DNA from: Phocoena phocoena
Lineage: Eukaryota; Chordata; Mammalia; Artiodactyla; Phocoenidae
DNA: 64,000 nt
Direction of reading: 5' to 3'
Assembly (NCBI RefSeq): GCF_963924675.1
Contig: NC_089239.1
Coordinates: forward strand, 34,185,818 to 34,249,817
How positions within the stretch are numbered: the stretch's first letter is position 1; every line of letters begins with the position of its first letter. Made by a program: the position numbers and the translations under genes. The notes below the pieces were generated by a model. The model did no database searches. It worked only from the letters and a program-made list of their open reading frames with translations, and was not told the origin of the DNA. Of the stretch, positions 34,296 through 45,985 are shown piece after piece.

Positions 34296-34752
34296 AGGGC
34301 TCTAGAGCTATAACCATCCAATGTCATTATTATTCTCAGATTCAGAAAAGGAAAAACTTTCATAACTAATATGATATCACTCAGGTTCCCTACCAAGAGG
34401 AGTGATGTGTAATCTAATCTTGCCTTATTTTTTTAACTGTATCTGGGTCATTCAAAGTGTCTGGCTACATAACGTGACATTGATAAGACAGGTAAAACTG
34501 GCAAAATGGAAATTGTCATAAGTGGCTCATTGCAAACCAAAGAATGGGAGAAATAATGGTTAGTGATCTATTCACAGAGCAGTATAGGAACGAAGCTCGC
34601 TCTGTGATTAGGAAACACATGCCAGTCTGAAACTCATGGCATAACGGCAGTCACTGTCTGAAATATTAGGAATATAATTTGATTATGAAATTGAACACGT
34701 ATTCATATGGCATTCTTCGAGTAATAAAATGGACTAGTAAAATATCAAAACT
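34296..34752. other. unique DNA, no gene seen
   Basis: Nothing recognised. Confidence 0.5.
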
Positions 34753-34986
34753 TGAATTAGCATAGTGGTTTTCACTTGGAGGTGGGGTACAGTTTTGCCT
34801 CCCTGGAGACATTCGGTGTCTAGAAACAGTTTAGGTTATCATGACTTCGAAGGGTGGGACTAGATTTGGGTGGGTAGAGGACATGGACGCTGCTACAGAT
34901 CCCACAGTCCGAAGATGACCCCTCACGACAAAGAATTATTCTCCCCGAAGTATCAGTGGTTCCCAGGGCGAGAAACCCTGAATTAG
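34753..34986 (+). mobile_element. hAT-Charlie MER20-like transposon with 8-bp duplication
   Basis: The body at 34761-34978 begins 'catagtggttttcac' and ends 'gcgagaaaccc', inverted-repeat-type ends. Inside are 'ttttgcctccctggagacat', 'ggtgtctagaaacagttt', 'gggtgggtagaggacatgg' and 'acaaagaattattc', which follow MER20 in order. TGAATTAG is present on both sides (34753-34760 and 34979-34986), the 8-bp target duplication expected of hAT elements. It is a non-autonomous relic without transposase. Confidence 0.82.
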
Positions 34987-36269
34987 GAGAATCTTCTCCA
35001 GGGTCAGCTGACCCAGAGCACTGCTTCAGATGAGTGAACACTCTAATTCCACGTGACAAACAGGGCAACTGAGGAGGCGTTGACACAGCACACGGGACAC
35101 GGAGGTGAAATGAAACCTCGACCACAGCCTCGCGGCCCGCGGTTCAGGGTCTTCCTTGCAGTTCTTCTGAATGTGGTCAGCAGGGTAGGAGACTGGGACC
35201 GACTGTAATGATCTAAAAGCAAAAACAAAACAAAAACACATTCTCTGTTCACTCTCCCCCAACCAGCACTACTGAGTCGGGGAAGCAGAATCTCGCCAAG
35301 GAGGAGGACCCAAGTATATGCAAATTTTAAAACCCTCGTGTGATTGCAACTCACATGGACATTTGGGCAACACCACACTTTACCAGACTGAATGCTTCAT
35401 GTGCACCAAGAACTCCTCATGGTGCAGAAGAGAGGTGGCAGTTTCATACGCAGGGGAGAATCAGAGGTACAAAGGGCTTCGTTAATTATGGTCAGTGGTC
35501 CTACAGAAAGGTTCAGAATAGGAAATTATACAGCATTGTAAGCCATGCAGTGCAACTATTTAAAATATAAAAATGGTTTATACATAAAGGCTGGGTATTA
35601 ATGCTGCATCTCCCAGATGTGTGCTCCGAGTTGAACAGCCATCGAAGGAGGACCACTCAGGGCCGGCCCAGCTACTCAGCCGGGTAACATAGGATTCTAA
35701 TCCTGCCAGAGCCACGGGTTTGCTCACTCTTTGGATCATTTAACTTCAGCTAGATGAAAATAACAGTCTGCTGCTTCACGCGTTTCCTTATAGCAGCGAG
35801 TCTTGTAAATGCCATCTGCCTTTTGCCACGGCGAAGGCTAAGAAAGAAAGTATGATGGCCTTTCCATCATCCTTCCATCCCCTGGCAAACCTAAATAATC
35901 CCAGGCCAAGGCCACCTAGAATAGGTTCTTAGCATTCAGTTTGTATTTAAGACATGGGGTTCACTCCGCAGTTGCAGAAATCCCCTGAAACTGTTGAGTT
36001 GAATACATGGGGCTTCATACAGCTTATAATATTAATACATTTTGAATGTATAGCTAAGAGGCTAAAAGAAAACTGGGTGAATCTATTTACGGCGGCCAAT
36101 TGTAAACATATTTAATTTATAACAGTAATCTTCAATTTTATTCCCTGACCCTTTAAGTACAATATTAGACCCTCCTGTAATATTGGTTGTAAATTTAAAA
36201 AATAAGTTAAATATTGTGACTAAACCAAGTGAAAGTAATGGGGGAAAATACTGCTTTGTTTACACATTG
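34987..36269. other. unique DNA with a possible MIR trace
   Basis: The part at 35690-35755 resembles the minus strand of MIR ('ggattctaatcctgccagag' ... 'catttaact') but only weakly. Overlapping frames of 101 and 111 codons on minus (34820-35125 and 35043-35378) have no recognised features. Confidence 0.4.
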
Positions 36270-36340
36270 CTACATGTGTCTCCGAGCCCCTTCCTGAGAC
36301 TCTGATGAATTGCCCACCTTGAGAATCACTGAATTAGAGC
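36270..36340. mobile_element. possible MER5-type transposon end
   Basis: 'cctgagactctgatgaattg' followed by 'ccttgagaatcactg' resembles the right end of a MER5-group hAT element. It is short, and no matching left end is visible. Confidence 0.4.
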
Positions 36341-37035
36341 GGCATGGAGGGTAAGAACATTACATGCCGCGCTGAGTGAAATGTAGTGGGCAGTCAGTGT
36401 ATTATTCTCATAATCTCCTTACGTGTTTGCAGATGCCCTGCTAAGTGAAAGGATGCTGAAAACAAATTTTGCAGTGGTATTTGCTGATGGCATGAACCCT
36501 ACAGCACAAGAGCAAATTTTCTTTCCTGGGAAGTCCTGTTGTTCAGTGTTTGCAGACTCCGGGTTATTCAGATTTTCCAAGAAGGCTGATAACAATGCAT
36601 CTATAATAAGATCAATGTAAAACTTGAGTGGGAAAGAAATTTAGATGGTCCAGGCTCCTAATAATTACCCCAGGTTTGTATCCAAGGCAACAGCAAGATT
36701 TCTTCCACTTAATCTCACATCATGGAAGAAAAAGAATCCTTCCATTCTCAAGCAGAAATTAAAAAAGAACGTATTTTTAGTTACACGAATTCATAGTTAC
36801 ATAGGTTGCCCAAATTCCATTACAAAACTCATAAATGTATGGCAATACAAACTCCAGTAATAAAGCATAGATGTATCAAACAATATTTAAAGCAAGACAA
36901 AATTACGTTCATGTTAATTTTAAAGAATTCTTTGAAGTTTGCTCGAAACGGTAGATACGAGGTCCAAAGGAAGTCATGTGCTTGCAATTTATGCCCACGG
37001 TTATTTCTCACCTATAAGGACAGATGCCCTTCGAA
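36341..37035. other. unique DNA, no gene seen
   Basis: Nothing recognised. Short frames on both strands are featureless. Confidence 0.5.
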
Positions 37036-37556
37036 CATGGTTCTCAATCCTGGCTGTACAAGAGAGTCAGCTGAGAAGCTTTTATAGAACATACATACCT
37101 CTAGCAAATACCCCAAGATCTTTTTTTTTTTTTCTCTTTCTTTTGCTGCATTGGGTCTTCGTTGCTGCGCGTGGGCTTTTCTCTAGTTGCAGCAAGCGGG
37201 GGCTACTCTTTGTTGCGGTGCGGTGGCTTCTTTTGTTGCGGAGCATGGGCTCTAGGTGCACATGGGCTTCAGTAGTTGTGGCTTGCGGACTCAGTAGTTG
37301 TAGCTCACGGGCTGTAGAGTGCAGGCTCAGTAGTTGTGGCGCACGGGCTTAGTTGCTCTGCGAGGCATGTGGGATCTTCACGGACCAGGGCTCGAACCCG
37401 TGTTCCCTGCGTTGGCAGGCGGAATCTTAACCACTGTGCCACCAGAGAAGTCTTACCCAAGGTCTTGACTTTATTGGTCTGTGGTAGAGCCTGGGCATGG
37501 GTATTTTTTAAAAACTCTTTAGGGGATTATAACCTGCAGCTGAGGTTGGAAGCCAC
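37036..37556 (+). mobile_element. hAT-type (MER3/MER5-like) transposon split by a CHR SINE
   Basis: The left part (37036-37120) starts 'catggttctcaatcctggctg' and the right part (37466-37556) ends 'cagctgaggttggaagccac'. The ends are imperfect inverted repeats of each other. Blocks 'gagagtcagctgagaagctt', 'actttattggtctgtgg' and 'gagcctgggcatgggtattt' follow this non-autonomous hAT family. The 37122-37453 SINE sits inside, so the transposon is the older of the two. Confidence 0.75.
37122..37453 (-). mobile_element. full-length CHR-1-like SINE
   Basis: A T-rich left end (tail on minus) leads into repeated short modules such as 'agtagttgtggc', 'cacgggct' and 'gttgcggagcatgggctcta'. The tRNA(Glu)-related part follows at the right: 'gctcgaacccgtgttccctg' (B box on minus) and 'cttaaccactgtgccaccag' (A box on minus). 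This is the long CHR subtype. 'accccaagatctt' on the left and 'acccaaggtctt' on the right (37454-37465) are an imperfect target duplication, implying greater age than the other CHR copies. Confidence 0.92.
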
Positions 37557-38184
37557 CAGCAGGCAGAAACTTTGGAGTATTTTTCAGCATCATGAAACTG
37601 TTAATGGAATGCAGGATTTTTGCTCTATTAATGATCTTCTGCCAGCCATTCAGGAAAAAAAAAAATGAGTTTCTGCTTCAATACGTGTCATCTGTACAGA
37701 CCAACCTTGAAAAACATTATCTTTTAATTAGATTCTAACCTTCTGTACTCCTCTATCCACATGCGAAAGGCAAGGAATAAAGGGTAAGGGAGAAAGAAAA
37801 GTCATTCAGGTGACTCCAGATTCAAGGGTTAAAACCACATAAATCTTTACCCGTGGGTCAATATTTTGATAAGGGTTAAACAGCATTATTGAAGGATTTA
37901 CAAATAAAGATTGTTTGAAGTAGGTGTTTATTCTGTCTCTTCTAGAATGTGGCATAAGTGTATTTTAAGCCATTTTAAGCCTGCTGTGCAGGGCTTCACA
38001 TGTATGTTTCATGATCCTAGGGTGAAATACATTTTAAATTCAGATACATACAGAATGGAAAACTCCTAGTTTCTCTGATCATCAGTACGTTGGAAGAAAT
38101 TTGGAAAACCCAATGGACAAAGCAGCCACAACAAGGCTCAAAGAATTTCCTGGCGGAGCCACAGGTTAAATAACTTAAAAAGCT

Positions 38185-38230
38185 TGTGTGAGTGTGTGTG
38201 GGCACCTGTGCACGTGTGTGAGCACACACT
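38185..38230. repeat. degenerate (TG)n tract
   Basis: An alternating TG-rich tract with interruptions GGCACC and CACG, followed by GCACACAC. Low-complexity, likely polymorphic. Confidence 0.7.
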
Positions 38231-38299
38231 TGATTTATAGAAGTCCCATCACTGTTGGTTTACTGTTCATTAGTAGGTTGCTTATTTTTACTACTCTAA

Positions 38300-38610
38300 C
38301 GAGAATAATCATTTTTGGTCTAAAGAGAATAGTATGGATGCAAAGTGCTCGGCTGTAAACGTGTCAGTGGTGTTTGCATGACAGGTAATGAGGCAATTTG
38401 ACAGAACATCAGAAACTAATTGAGCTCAGCTCACATCAATGAGGCTTGTTCAGCTGAGGCTGCGCCACCTAAAGAACAGTGGAATTAAATGAGACAATGT
38501 GACATGTACAATTTTAATTGGAAGCTCTAATTTAAAATATTTAAAAGCATGTATAAAATAATTTGTGAATCCATACAGATGCCTCCTCCTTCAACTAATT
38601 AAGGATATTC
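38300..38610. promoter_or_regulatory. candidate conserved non-coding element (hypothesis)
   Basis: Within about 300 bp there are at least six TAAT/ATTA homeodomain cores (near 38387, 38417, 38483, 38514, 38528 and 38598). There is also an octamer-like ATGCAAAG near 38338 and E-box-like CAGCTGAG near 38451. The sequence is complex, non-repetitive and moderately AT-rich, a texture typical of vertebrate developmental enhancers. Without an alignment this stays a guess. Confidence 0.25.
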
Positions 38611-39909
38611 AGTGGGTCGTATAATGTCTGGATGTCAAAAATATGAATTATTGAAGCCCCTGCACATATAAGTATACTTGCACCTTTAGGCAAGATCACA
38701 TTTAGTTTAACAGAGGGAAATGGGAAAGAAACAATCCTCCAGACTGCAGAAGGGTAGGTGATTCTTTAAAAAGTGATTATTTTTAAAACCATTAAAAATG
38801 TTATTATCACACATCTGTTTTGAAATACTTAAATTATTTGAGTATATTTTGAAATAAGCTAGGTAGAATTTGAAATGTGATTTAGAGAGGTTATGGTACA
38901 ATACTATTTTGAGTTCTTTTGGATACCATTACTGTACTTTTTATTTCTTTTAAGTTGTTAGTTCTGGGTCCACATAGCAAAGAGTAATTCTAAAGACAGC
39001 ATTTTAATAGCCATAAAATTCTTAGTTTTTAATACTGCTTAAAATCTACAGCCATTGATGATTTAAAACTCTTCACTATCCTGGTTTTAGGAGAAAAAAA
39101 GAGTTTGGGGGGAAAAGAAAAAGTAAATATTCAATTTTACTGCTAACATAGTTATAATTCAGTAATAAATCACTTGTAAACAAGAAACTTGTAAAATCTG
39201 ATACCTGCTGACTGGAAGCGTAATCACAGTATACTAATGACTTAGACTGACACGAAAACAACTTTTCTAAAAGTATAGCAATATATCTGCAACTTATTTC
39301 AGTAGGCTTAATGTGATTTACTAAAGAGAATATTATACATTGAAATGTTTGGTCACATTTTTCATACATTAGCAAATGATGTTGACAGTGAATAATTAGA
39401 GAACATGACGTTTTACCATGGTTTTCTTATTTACCTTTTTATTACTGTCACAGGTTTCCAAATGTTAACAAATGTAATGGATGTGTCTTAGGTAGCACCT
39501 AAAATTAGAAAGGAGAAATATTTCATGAGGTAAGTGGAAAATTTTTAGGAAGATAGGAAGGAAGGAAAGACAAAAGCAATACAAGATGAGGTGGGGTGGA
39601 TGAGGAAAAATTGATGTCAGAGAGGCAAAGACAGGTCATTTTATTTTAACTGGGCTCTGGAAAAGTGAATTAAGGAGAGTGAAACATGCTGGAAGCAACA
39701 TAGAACCTAATAACATGAAAACAGGCCATCTTAAGTGAAACATTTGTCTCAAAGTTGGTACCTCTTTGCTCTAAGGACTGCAGCAACAACTTAGATTATT
39801 TTGTACATTGTATATCATGTAGGGTCTTTATCTTGCAGAATTGCAGAGAGAAGGCAAACCCAAGGAAACTCCGGTCCTCAAAGAAAAATAAGACCGAAAT
39901 CGTATTAAC

Positions 39910-40045
39910 CATAACATTCATGCTGCATGCACACCGGACATGCATGCATTTATCACACATACGTGCACATACACATCGCATGTATGCAGCTTACATCAGA
40001 CATACATGCATACTTCATGCGTACACACATCATGAATACATAATG
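39910..40045. repeat. degenerate ACAT/GCAT-rich alternating tract
   Basis: Irregular repeats of CATGCA, ACACAT and ATACAT with alternating purine-pyrimidine steps. It is probably a decayed (CA)n/(CATA)n microsatellite. Confidence 0.65.
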
Positions 40046-41070
40046 TCTGAATACATCAGAGGTGGCCAAATACCCTGAAGACATGTACCCTGGCCCCAAC
40101 TTCCCTAATTCCTTTTCTGGGTCTAAATGGTAACAAAAGATTTTGCTCCACGGATTTATTCTCCTTGAGATAAGTATTGGGGCTTTTCTTAAGTAAAACC
40201 TTTGTTATTCCACTTAAGAACGGAATTGAAAAACTGGCCCATTTTATTTCTCCATGAAATGCAGCCTAACTTTCTTCCAGCCTCAAAAGGAGACGATTAA
40301 TCCCTAGCTAGGTTTTAGACTGTTTTTCCAGGTAGGCAACATTCTGACCAGACAGCATTGCTACGTGTGTGGTTTTTTTTTTATTAGCACCATGTGTTAG
40401 AATTTGCCCAGGCCCGCATAACTTTGGAAACAAATAGACTAGAACTCAAGAAAACCTACTCTAGATTTAAATACTTCATATTTATTTTTTAGTTGAAATT
40501 GTTTTCATAAAACAGAATTCCATTAAGAGTTACATCTGTTAATCACCTACATTGTTGCCTGTTCTCAGAACAATTTAAAGGATAGCTGTTTCATTTTGTG
40601 AAGTAGCTTCTAGTGTTCTTCAGTAATACTTCATAAATAATTATCACTGCCTATACCAGTGCTCATTTAAAAATAATTTAAACCTAATTAGTATGCATTA
40701 CTCCAAGGATTAAGAAGATGTAAATAAATGCGGAAAGTGAAGCCCCAAACATATGGACCATTGGCCTAAGTTATAGCTCCTCCTGAGAAATCTCATATGG
40801 CCTCCTAAGACAAAGAAATTACATCACTATTCTATTACTATAAAAAGTCTTAGAGACAATATGACTGTCAAACTAATACCTTTGCATACATGTATTTTCA
40901 TTGTTATTTTTGTATAAATGTATGTTTCTTTTCATAGATATTATGCTACCTCGAAAACACCAACAGTTGGTTTTTGTGTATCAAAGTTACTCAAGGAAGA
41001 GAAATAAAATATGGTGTAGTACATTATTGGTAATACTGTTTCACTACACACATTCCAATATATTTCAGTA
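40046..41070. other. unique DNA, no gene seen
   Basis: Nothing recognised. Confidence 0.5.
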
Positions 41071-41240
41071 TTTTATCTGCAAAATGTGCTTTTTCGGCTA
41101 TGGCTCACGGGCCCAGCCGCTCCGCGGCAAGTGGGATCTTCCCGGACCGGGGCACGAACCCGTGTCCCCTGCATGGGCAGGCGGACTCTCAACCACTGCG
41201 CCACCAGGGAAGCCCCTGTTTTATCTGCAAAATGTGCTTT
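41071..41240 (-). mobile_element. 3'-truncated, tail-less CHR SINE with 22-bp duplication
   Basis: The body (41093-41218) is the minus strand of the CHR subtype seen at 21510 and 25986. Its 5' end (GGGGCTTCCC on minus) is intact at the right. The element stops after 'gtgagccatagccg', missing the last third and the poly(A) tail. The perfect 22-bp repeat TTTTATCTGCAAAATGTGCTTT flanks it at 41071-41092 and 41219-41240. On minus the target reads CTTT/AAAG, an L1-endonuclease-like nick. At most a few A could be counted as tail. Either internal priming or tail loss explains it. Confidence 0.93.
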
Positions 41241-44200
41241 AAAGTCGAATATAGTTCTGTATTTTAAAGGACATGTAACTTCAGGGATGGGAGGAGGGGA
41301 AAATGTAACGGGGATATTCTGACAAAACTGTTTTCCTTTATAGTTGTACAGAGTTAACTATTTTCTTTAGAAAAAAATCAGGCAGTATTTGATACGTAAT
41401 ACAGGCAGTATTACTATTGTATTATCAGCAGTATGTTTCCCTTAATTATAATTTGTTAATCACCTATGTTTCCTTCTTTGTAATAAGTAAGGGAAATAAG
41501 TGTTTAAGTTGCGTAAAGTAGAAATACCTATAGTAATACCTCTCATAGGATTTGACACCCCTCAAAGCATATTTTATTTTATATTTCTTTCTGGACTCAA
41601 CATTACCAACTAAATCATAAACCCCTCATACCTGACTTTTAAAATTGGTTTTCCAAAAGACGTGTAGATAGGCAATCAGTGATTCAGACTTGTTTGTTAA
41701 AATATTTGTAAACAGACATTTCGAAAAGCAGATCAGTAAAAATCAAACACCAAAATTTTATGTAAAATACATTTTCTATCCCTTTAGTACAGACATTTTT
41801 ATGATGTGAGTAGATTTTGTTACAACCTATTATAACCCAGCCAAATATGCAAGGTGTTTATTTTTGCATTTACACTACCGGTTTGATTTTTTTCCCAACC
41901 GAAGACAAATGTACTGTTTTAAATGTGTAAATGAACCTAAGTTAACCAGCAGCCAGAAATTCTCAGGTACCTATAGGAGACAAGATTGGATGGCATTTAA
42001 TCATATGGTATACTGGTTAAAGCTGATGTGATTTAGAAATAGAATTAAGATATCTTAACTACATCAGCCCTATTTTATTACAAACTCACAAAAACTCGCG
42101 GTTCCTACGTGGTACCTAGCTGCACATTGATGACAGTATGTAAGTGTAACCCCAGCCTGGCAAACACTAGCTTTTCCAGCAAAGTCATCTTGTGTTACAG
42201 ACTATAGTGTGTCCAGTGAAACGTGATTTGTGTCAGCTAAAACTACAGCCTGGTGCTACATTTGGTGTGTTACTACTTTAATCTAGTTATCGCAGCCTTG
42301 AAGTGTGGTTTAGCAAGTCCAGGGGAGAAATGTCAAAAGCACAGCCTAGCCTGATAATTAAGAATTTCTAGCAATAGAACAGAAAATTCCAGTATATTTC
42401 GCATTTGTTTATTTTGGAATATGTTGACTTTCTATTTGAAAACGAGTATTATCTAATGTAAGAGAATAATTAAAGCTTACCATTGTGTAATATTGCCTTC
42501 CATGATTGAGCTTTTGACAAATTAGTTGAAGATATGTCAGTAAAGTGGTAATTACACAGATTGAAAATTTTAAATCAAATATAGCCTTTAACACTAATAT
42601 GAGAAGAAATGTAGGGCCACTCTTTGGGACTGTGTTGGGGGTGGCTAATTATAAAACTGCTTTAGTTTATAAAAATGTGAGTATGTATATAGTTGTAGAT
42701 AAGTCTAAGAAAAATATTGTTATAAAATGCCTTAATAACAAAATAGAGATAGTATAGGTAAGCATTTAATCATCACACTTGAAAAAACCTAGATCTAAAT
42801 CAGTAATAAATGATATTTAAAGATCAATATAATTTCACCCATAAGATATATCTGTCATTTTTTACTGATGGAAGGAAGCAGATTCAGAATTTTCAGCTTT
42901 TTATATCACCATAACTTATTAAAATGCATTCACTGGAAAAACAAGGATAGAAAAACATAACTGAGTGATGATGAATGGTAAATTTTCTTTGTGTGCTCTG
43001 TTTTTGGTCAAAGTGTTATTACATTATTTTGTCTCCCTTAATAAAAATTAATTGTAATACCTAAGTTGTTTTAAAATACTTGAGTTGACTTTTTAAACCT
43101 GGAAAGTAATTGGCTATTTTGAAAAACAAAATCAAAAGCATACACAGTGCAGTATGTTAATATCAGTAAGTTCGCTGTATTTATATACATAGGTATAATA
43201 TTGTATATTTTAAGTGAGACATTTTGCGTAAGCAACAAGGAATTACACTACAGGTTAAGTTAATCACTTGATCTTTGAACTTTATCACAGCCAGTGACTT
43301 CATCACCTATAGATAGCAAATTTATCAAGTCTTAGGTTATTACAGTTATACATTCATATACATCGATGCTTATGGAATTGTGATTGTCAAATATATTAAC
43401 TCAGAATGATTCATATGAAATAGTAAACAATAATTTATACACAACAACTTAATAAGATAAAAACCAAAATAATACACAATGATATCTGAAAATAATTCTT
43501 TCTCACCCTTTTTAGAAACTAAAGACAATTTATATTTTAGATTTATAAGGTGAATTAACAATTCCAACGAAAGTTGTGTTTCAAATGCACTAGTCTCAGA
43601 TGAGTTTCTCTCTGCTGTCCAGTCATACACATTTGCAGGATAAACAACTAGGCAATATAAATATTACACATTATTCACATATATGTAATTTGCTTAAATT
43701 TATACGTAAATTATATCTAAATATAAATTATTTATACGTAACTTGTTTAAACTACACGTAGATGGCACGTTGGAGACACATTGGCGTTAGAATAAAAAAT
43801 GCTTTAAAATTATTTTCTGAGATTGAATAAACTGGCAATTCTGTATTTGACTTAAGTCTTCTCCAAGCACCGAAGAACAAAAATATCAAATACATGCAAA
43901 TGTTTAGTGGTAAGAATATCTTCTTTCTAAATGCTGGACTATTGAATAGTTAGAGAAGAATTTTTTTTTTAAAAAACTTTAGTTTCAGAATATTGCATCA
44001 AAATATCACCTTATGTTGTTTTAAAAGCAACAGATTATGTTGAAGAAAGTAATTCATTTCATCATATTGCTTATGTTAATTATTATGTGCCTATCCTTGA
44101 GAGAGTAAATGTCAAATAGTATGTTCTATTTGAATAATCCCGCATCGTACTTTTTAGCTTTATTGTTATACTCAGCATGATGAATAACATTTTCAGTTAG

Positions 44201-45879
44201 ATTAAGAAAAGTAACTTTGCAATAATATGTTTACGAGCAATAGAATGACAGAGTAATCTTGTACATCACGGCCTACATATTTTTTAGTGAATTTATTTTC
44301 ATTCCTTCTATTATAATCATCCAAAAAACTGTTTTAAACCCTACCTATCAAACTCTCCACGAAAGGTTCATTACATGCTTGGCATTCTTTTTTTTTTTTT
44401 TTTATATTTTATTCATAACAAGGTTCTAGGAGCTACTCTAACCGGAGGGGAGACACCTGGTGGGTTTAATTAGATTGCATCTGGCAGTAATTAGCAGCAA
44501 AGGATAAAAGCTGAACCAGCTGTAATAGTCTAGGTGACTTCAGTTATTGTACTGAGACTGTCCAGGAGAAAAGAGTCATGACCTTGGGAAGACAGTGAAA
44601 AACCCGTGGAAAAGTCTTGAGTATAGAAAGGTCCAAATATGAAATAAGGACCTCAACCAGTATTTTCCAACCAAAGGAGTTCTGCAATATTCAAAGTCCA
44701 TGGAAAGCAAGACCAACCCTCCTAGTAAATGTTGGGAGAATACTCTGTGAGGTTGAATACTGAAGGGGAGTTGGAACGGTCTGGTGAACATTTGGGGAAA
44801 GACCATCTTGAATGGCGTTTCCTTCAATTTTGGCAGCTTAGATTAAGTACCGGGTCCAAGTCAGATTTTAAGGGGGTTTTATTCACTTGGTAGGCCTATC
44901 ACTTTAATCATATTGGATGTATTATTACTGAACTTTGTAGTGGCAAATGTTGACGTGAGGGCAGTGATGTTAGTTGTATGTTTGCAACCTTTGGGTGTCA
45001 GAGGCTGCATCACATAGACATTCTGTAAAGATCTACCCAGAGTCTTGACTCCGGTCTGTGGGTATAACTACCATTCCAGTCTGTTTCTCAGAAGAAGAGG
45101 GTTTGACTCAGATAACTGTCAACGTATAGAACAAAGTTGTGGTTTTCGTTTGACTCTATGTGGGGACAGAGAAATAATCTGAATCCGAGAAGAAAATGAG
45201 AAGAAACTTTTTCCAAACTCTCACTTCTTCAATACATATTTTGGGTTTGGGGACCCAGGCTACATCATTCGACTTGATCCTGTCAGGCTTCTTTTTAAAT
45301 AGCTTCATTTCATATAACAGATTTGACATGTCCACAGAATCTGCTGTGTTTGTGCACACGTTCAGAAAGGCAAGTGTGTCATTAAACTCTAGCTAACTGT
45401 CATTATTTCTCAAATTTTGGGTGGAAGAAAGAAGTTTGATCATCTTCATTGCTAAATTTGGAAAGCATATTAAGATGAAGATTGACTTGTTTCAAGAATA
45501 GTATTTGAAATAAAAATTTGGAAGTAAAGCATAAATTAGGTGTATCCTGCTTCTGTTCAATCACGCTGTATCCAGGATGGATGTCCATCACCTCAGAAAT
45601 TGACGAGCATTGGAAAAGCAGAGAATACAATATTCCTGAGGAACTTCGAGGGTTAATGCACCAGCAAGTTCAGGTTCCTACGTTCAACTGCTGGAGAAAA
45701 GCTCATTATCAAATTAAACAAATTGACCCAAAAGCTGGAAGTTTTTTTCCCATTTTTGTCATCCACTGCAAGCCTCTTGCTTAAAGGTTTTTGGGAAACA
45801 GTTTATCAGGTGGTGTGATTATGCAGCTTGGAAATGGAAGATTCCTTTGCGATCATTCTGTTCAGTTTTCTTAAACAGT
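41241..45879. other. long unique AT-rich stretch, no gene seen
   Basis: No gene and no named repeat in about 4.6 kb. It contains AT-rich low-complexity DNA near 43680-43745, a T14 run at 44390-44403 without flanking duplication, and the candidate regulatory segment at 44410-44545. An 88-codon plus-strand frame at 45518-45784 has no recognised similarity. Confidence 0.5.
44410..44545. promoter_or_regulatory. candidate conserved non-coding element (hypothesis)
   Basis: Two TAATTAG homeodomain sites (near 44468 and 44488), an E-box CACCTGG (near 44455), CAGCTG (44517-44522) and AGATTGCATC lie within about 80 bp of complex sequence. The density of recognised developmental motifs is the only evidence. 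Confidence 0.22.
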
Positions 45880-45985
45880 TGGCAAAGTTGAGGCTCAGAG
45901 AGGTGAAGTGACTTGTTCAAGGTCACAGAGCTCAGACGCATGTGCCAGAGTCAGGTCCCCAGGCTGGCTCTGTGCCAGACAGTGG
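45880..45985 (+). mobile_element. MIR SINE, right half
   Basis: 'gttgaggctcagagaggtga', 'gtgacttgttcaaggtcaca' and 'gagctcagacgcatgtgcc' match the right half of MIR in sense orientation quite well. The left half is absent. Confidence 0.8.

Larger units (their letters stand above)
37561..39909. other. mostly unique DNA, no gene seen
   Basis: This contains a GT-rich short tract (38185-38230) and the homeodomain-core-rich segment 38300-38610 listed separately. No gene or transposable element is recognised. Confidence 0.45.

Noticed and set aside
44390..44403. T14 run as a tail-only insertion
   Set aside because: No flanking duplication visible.
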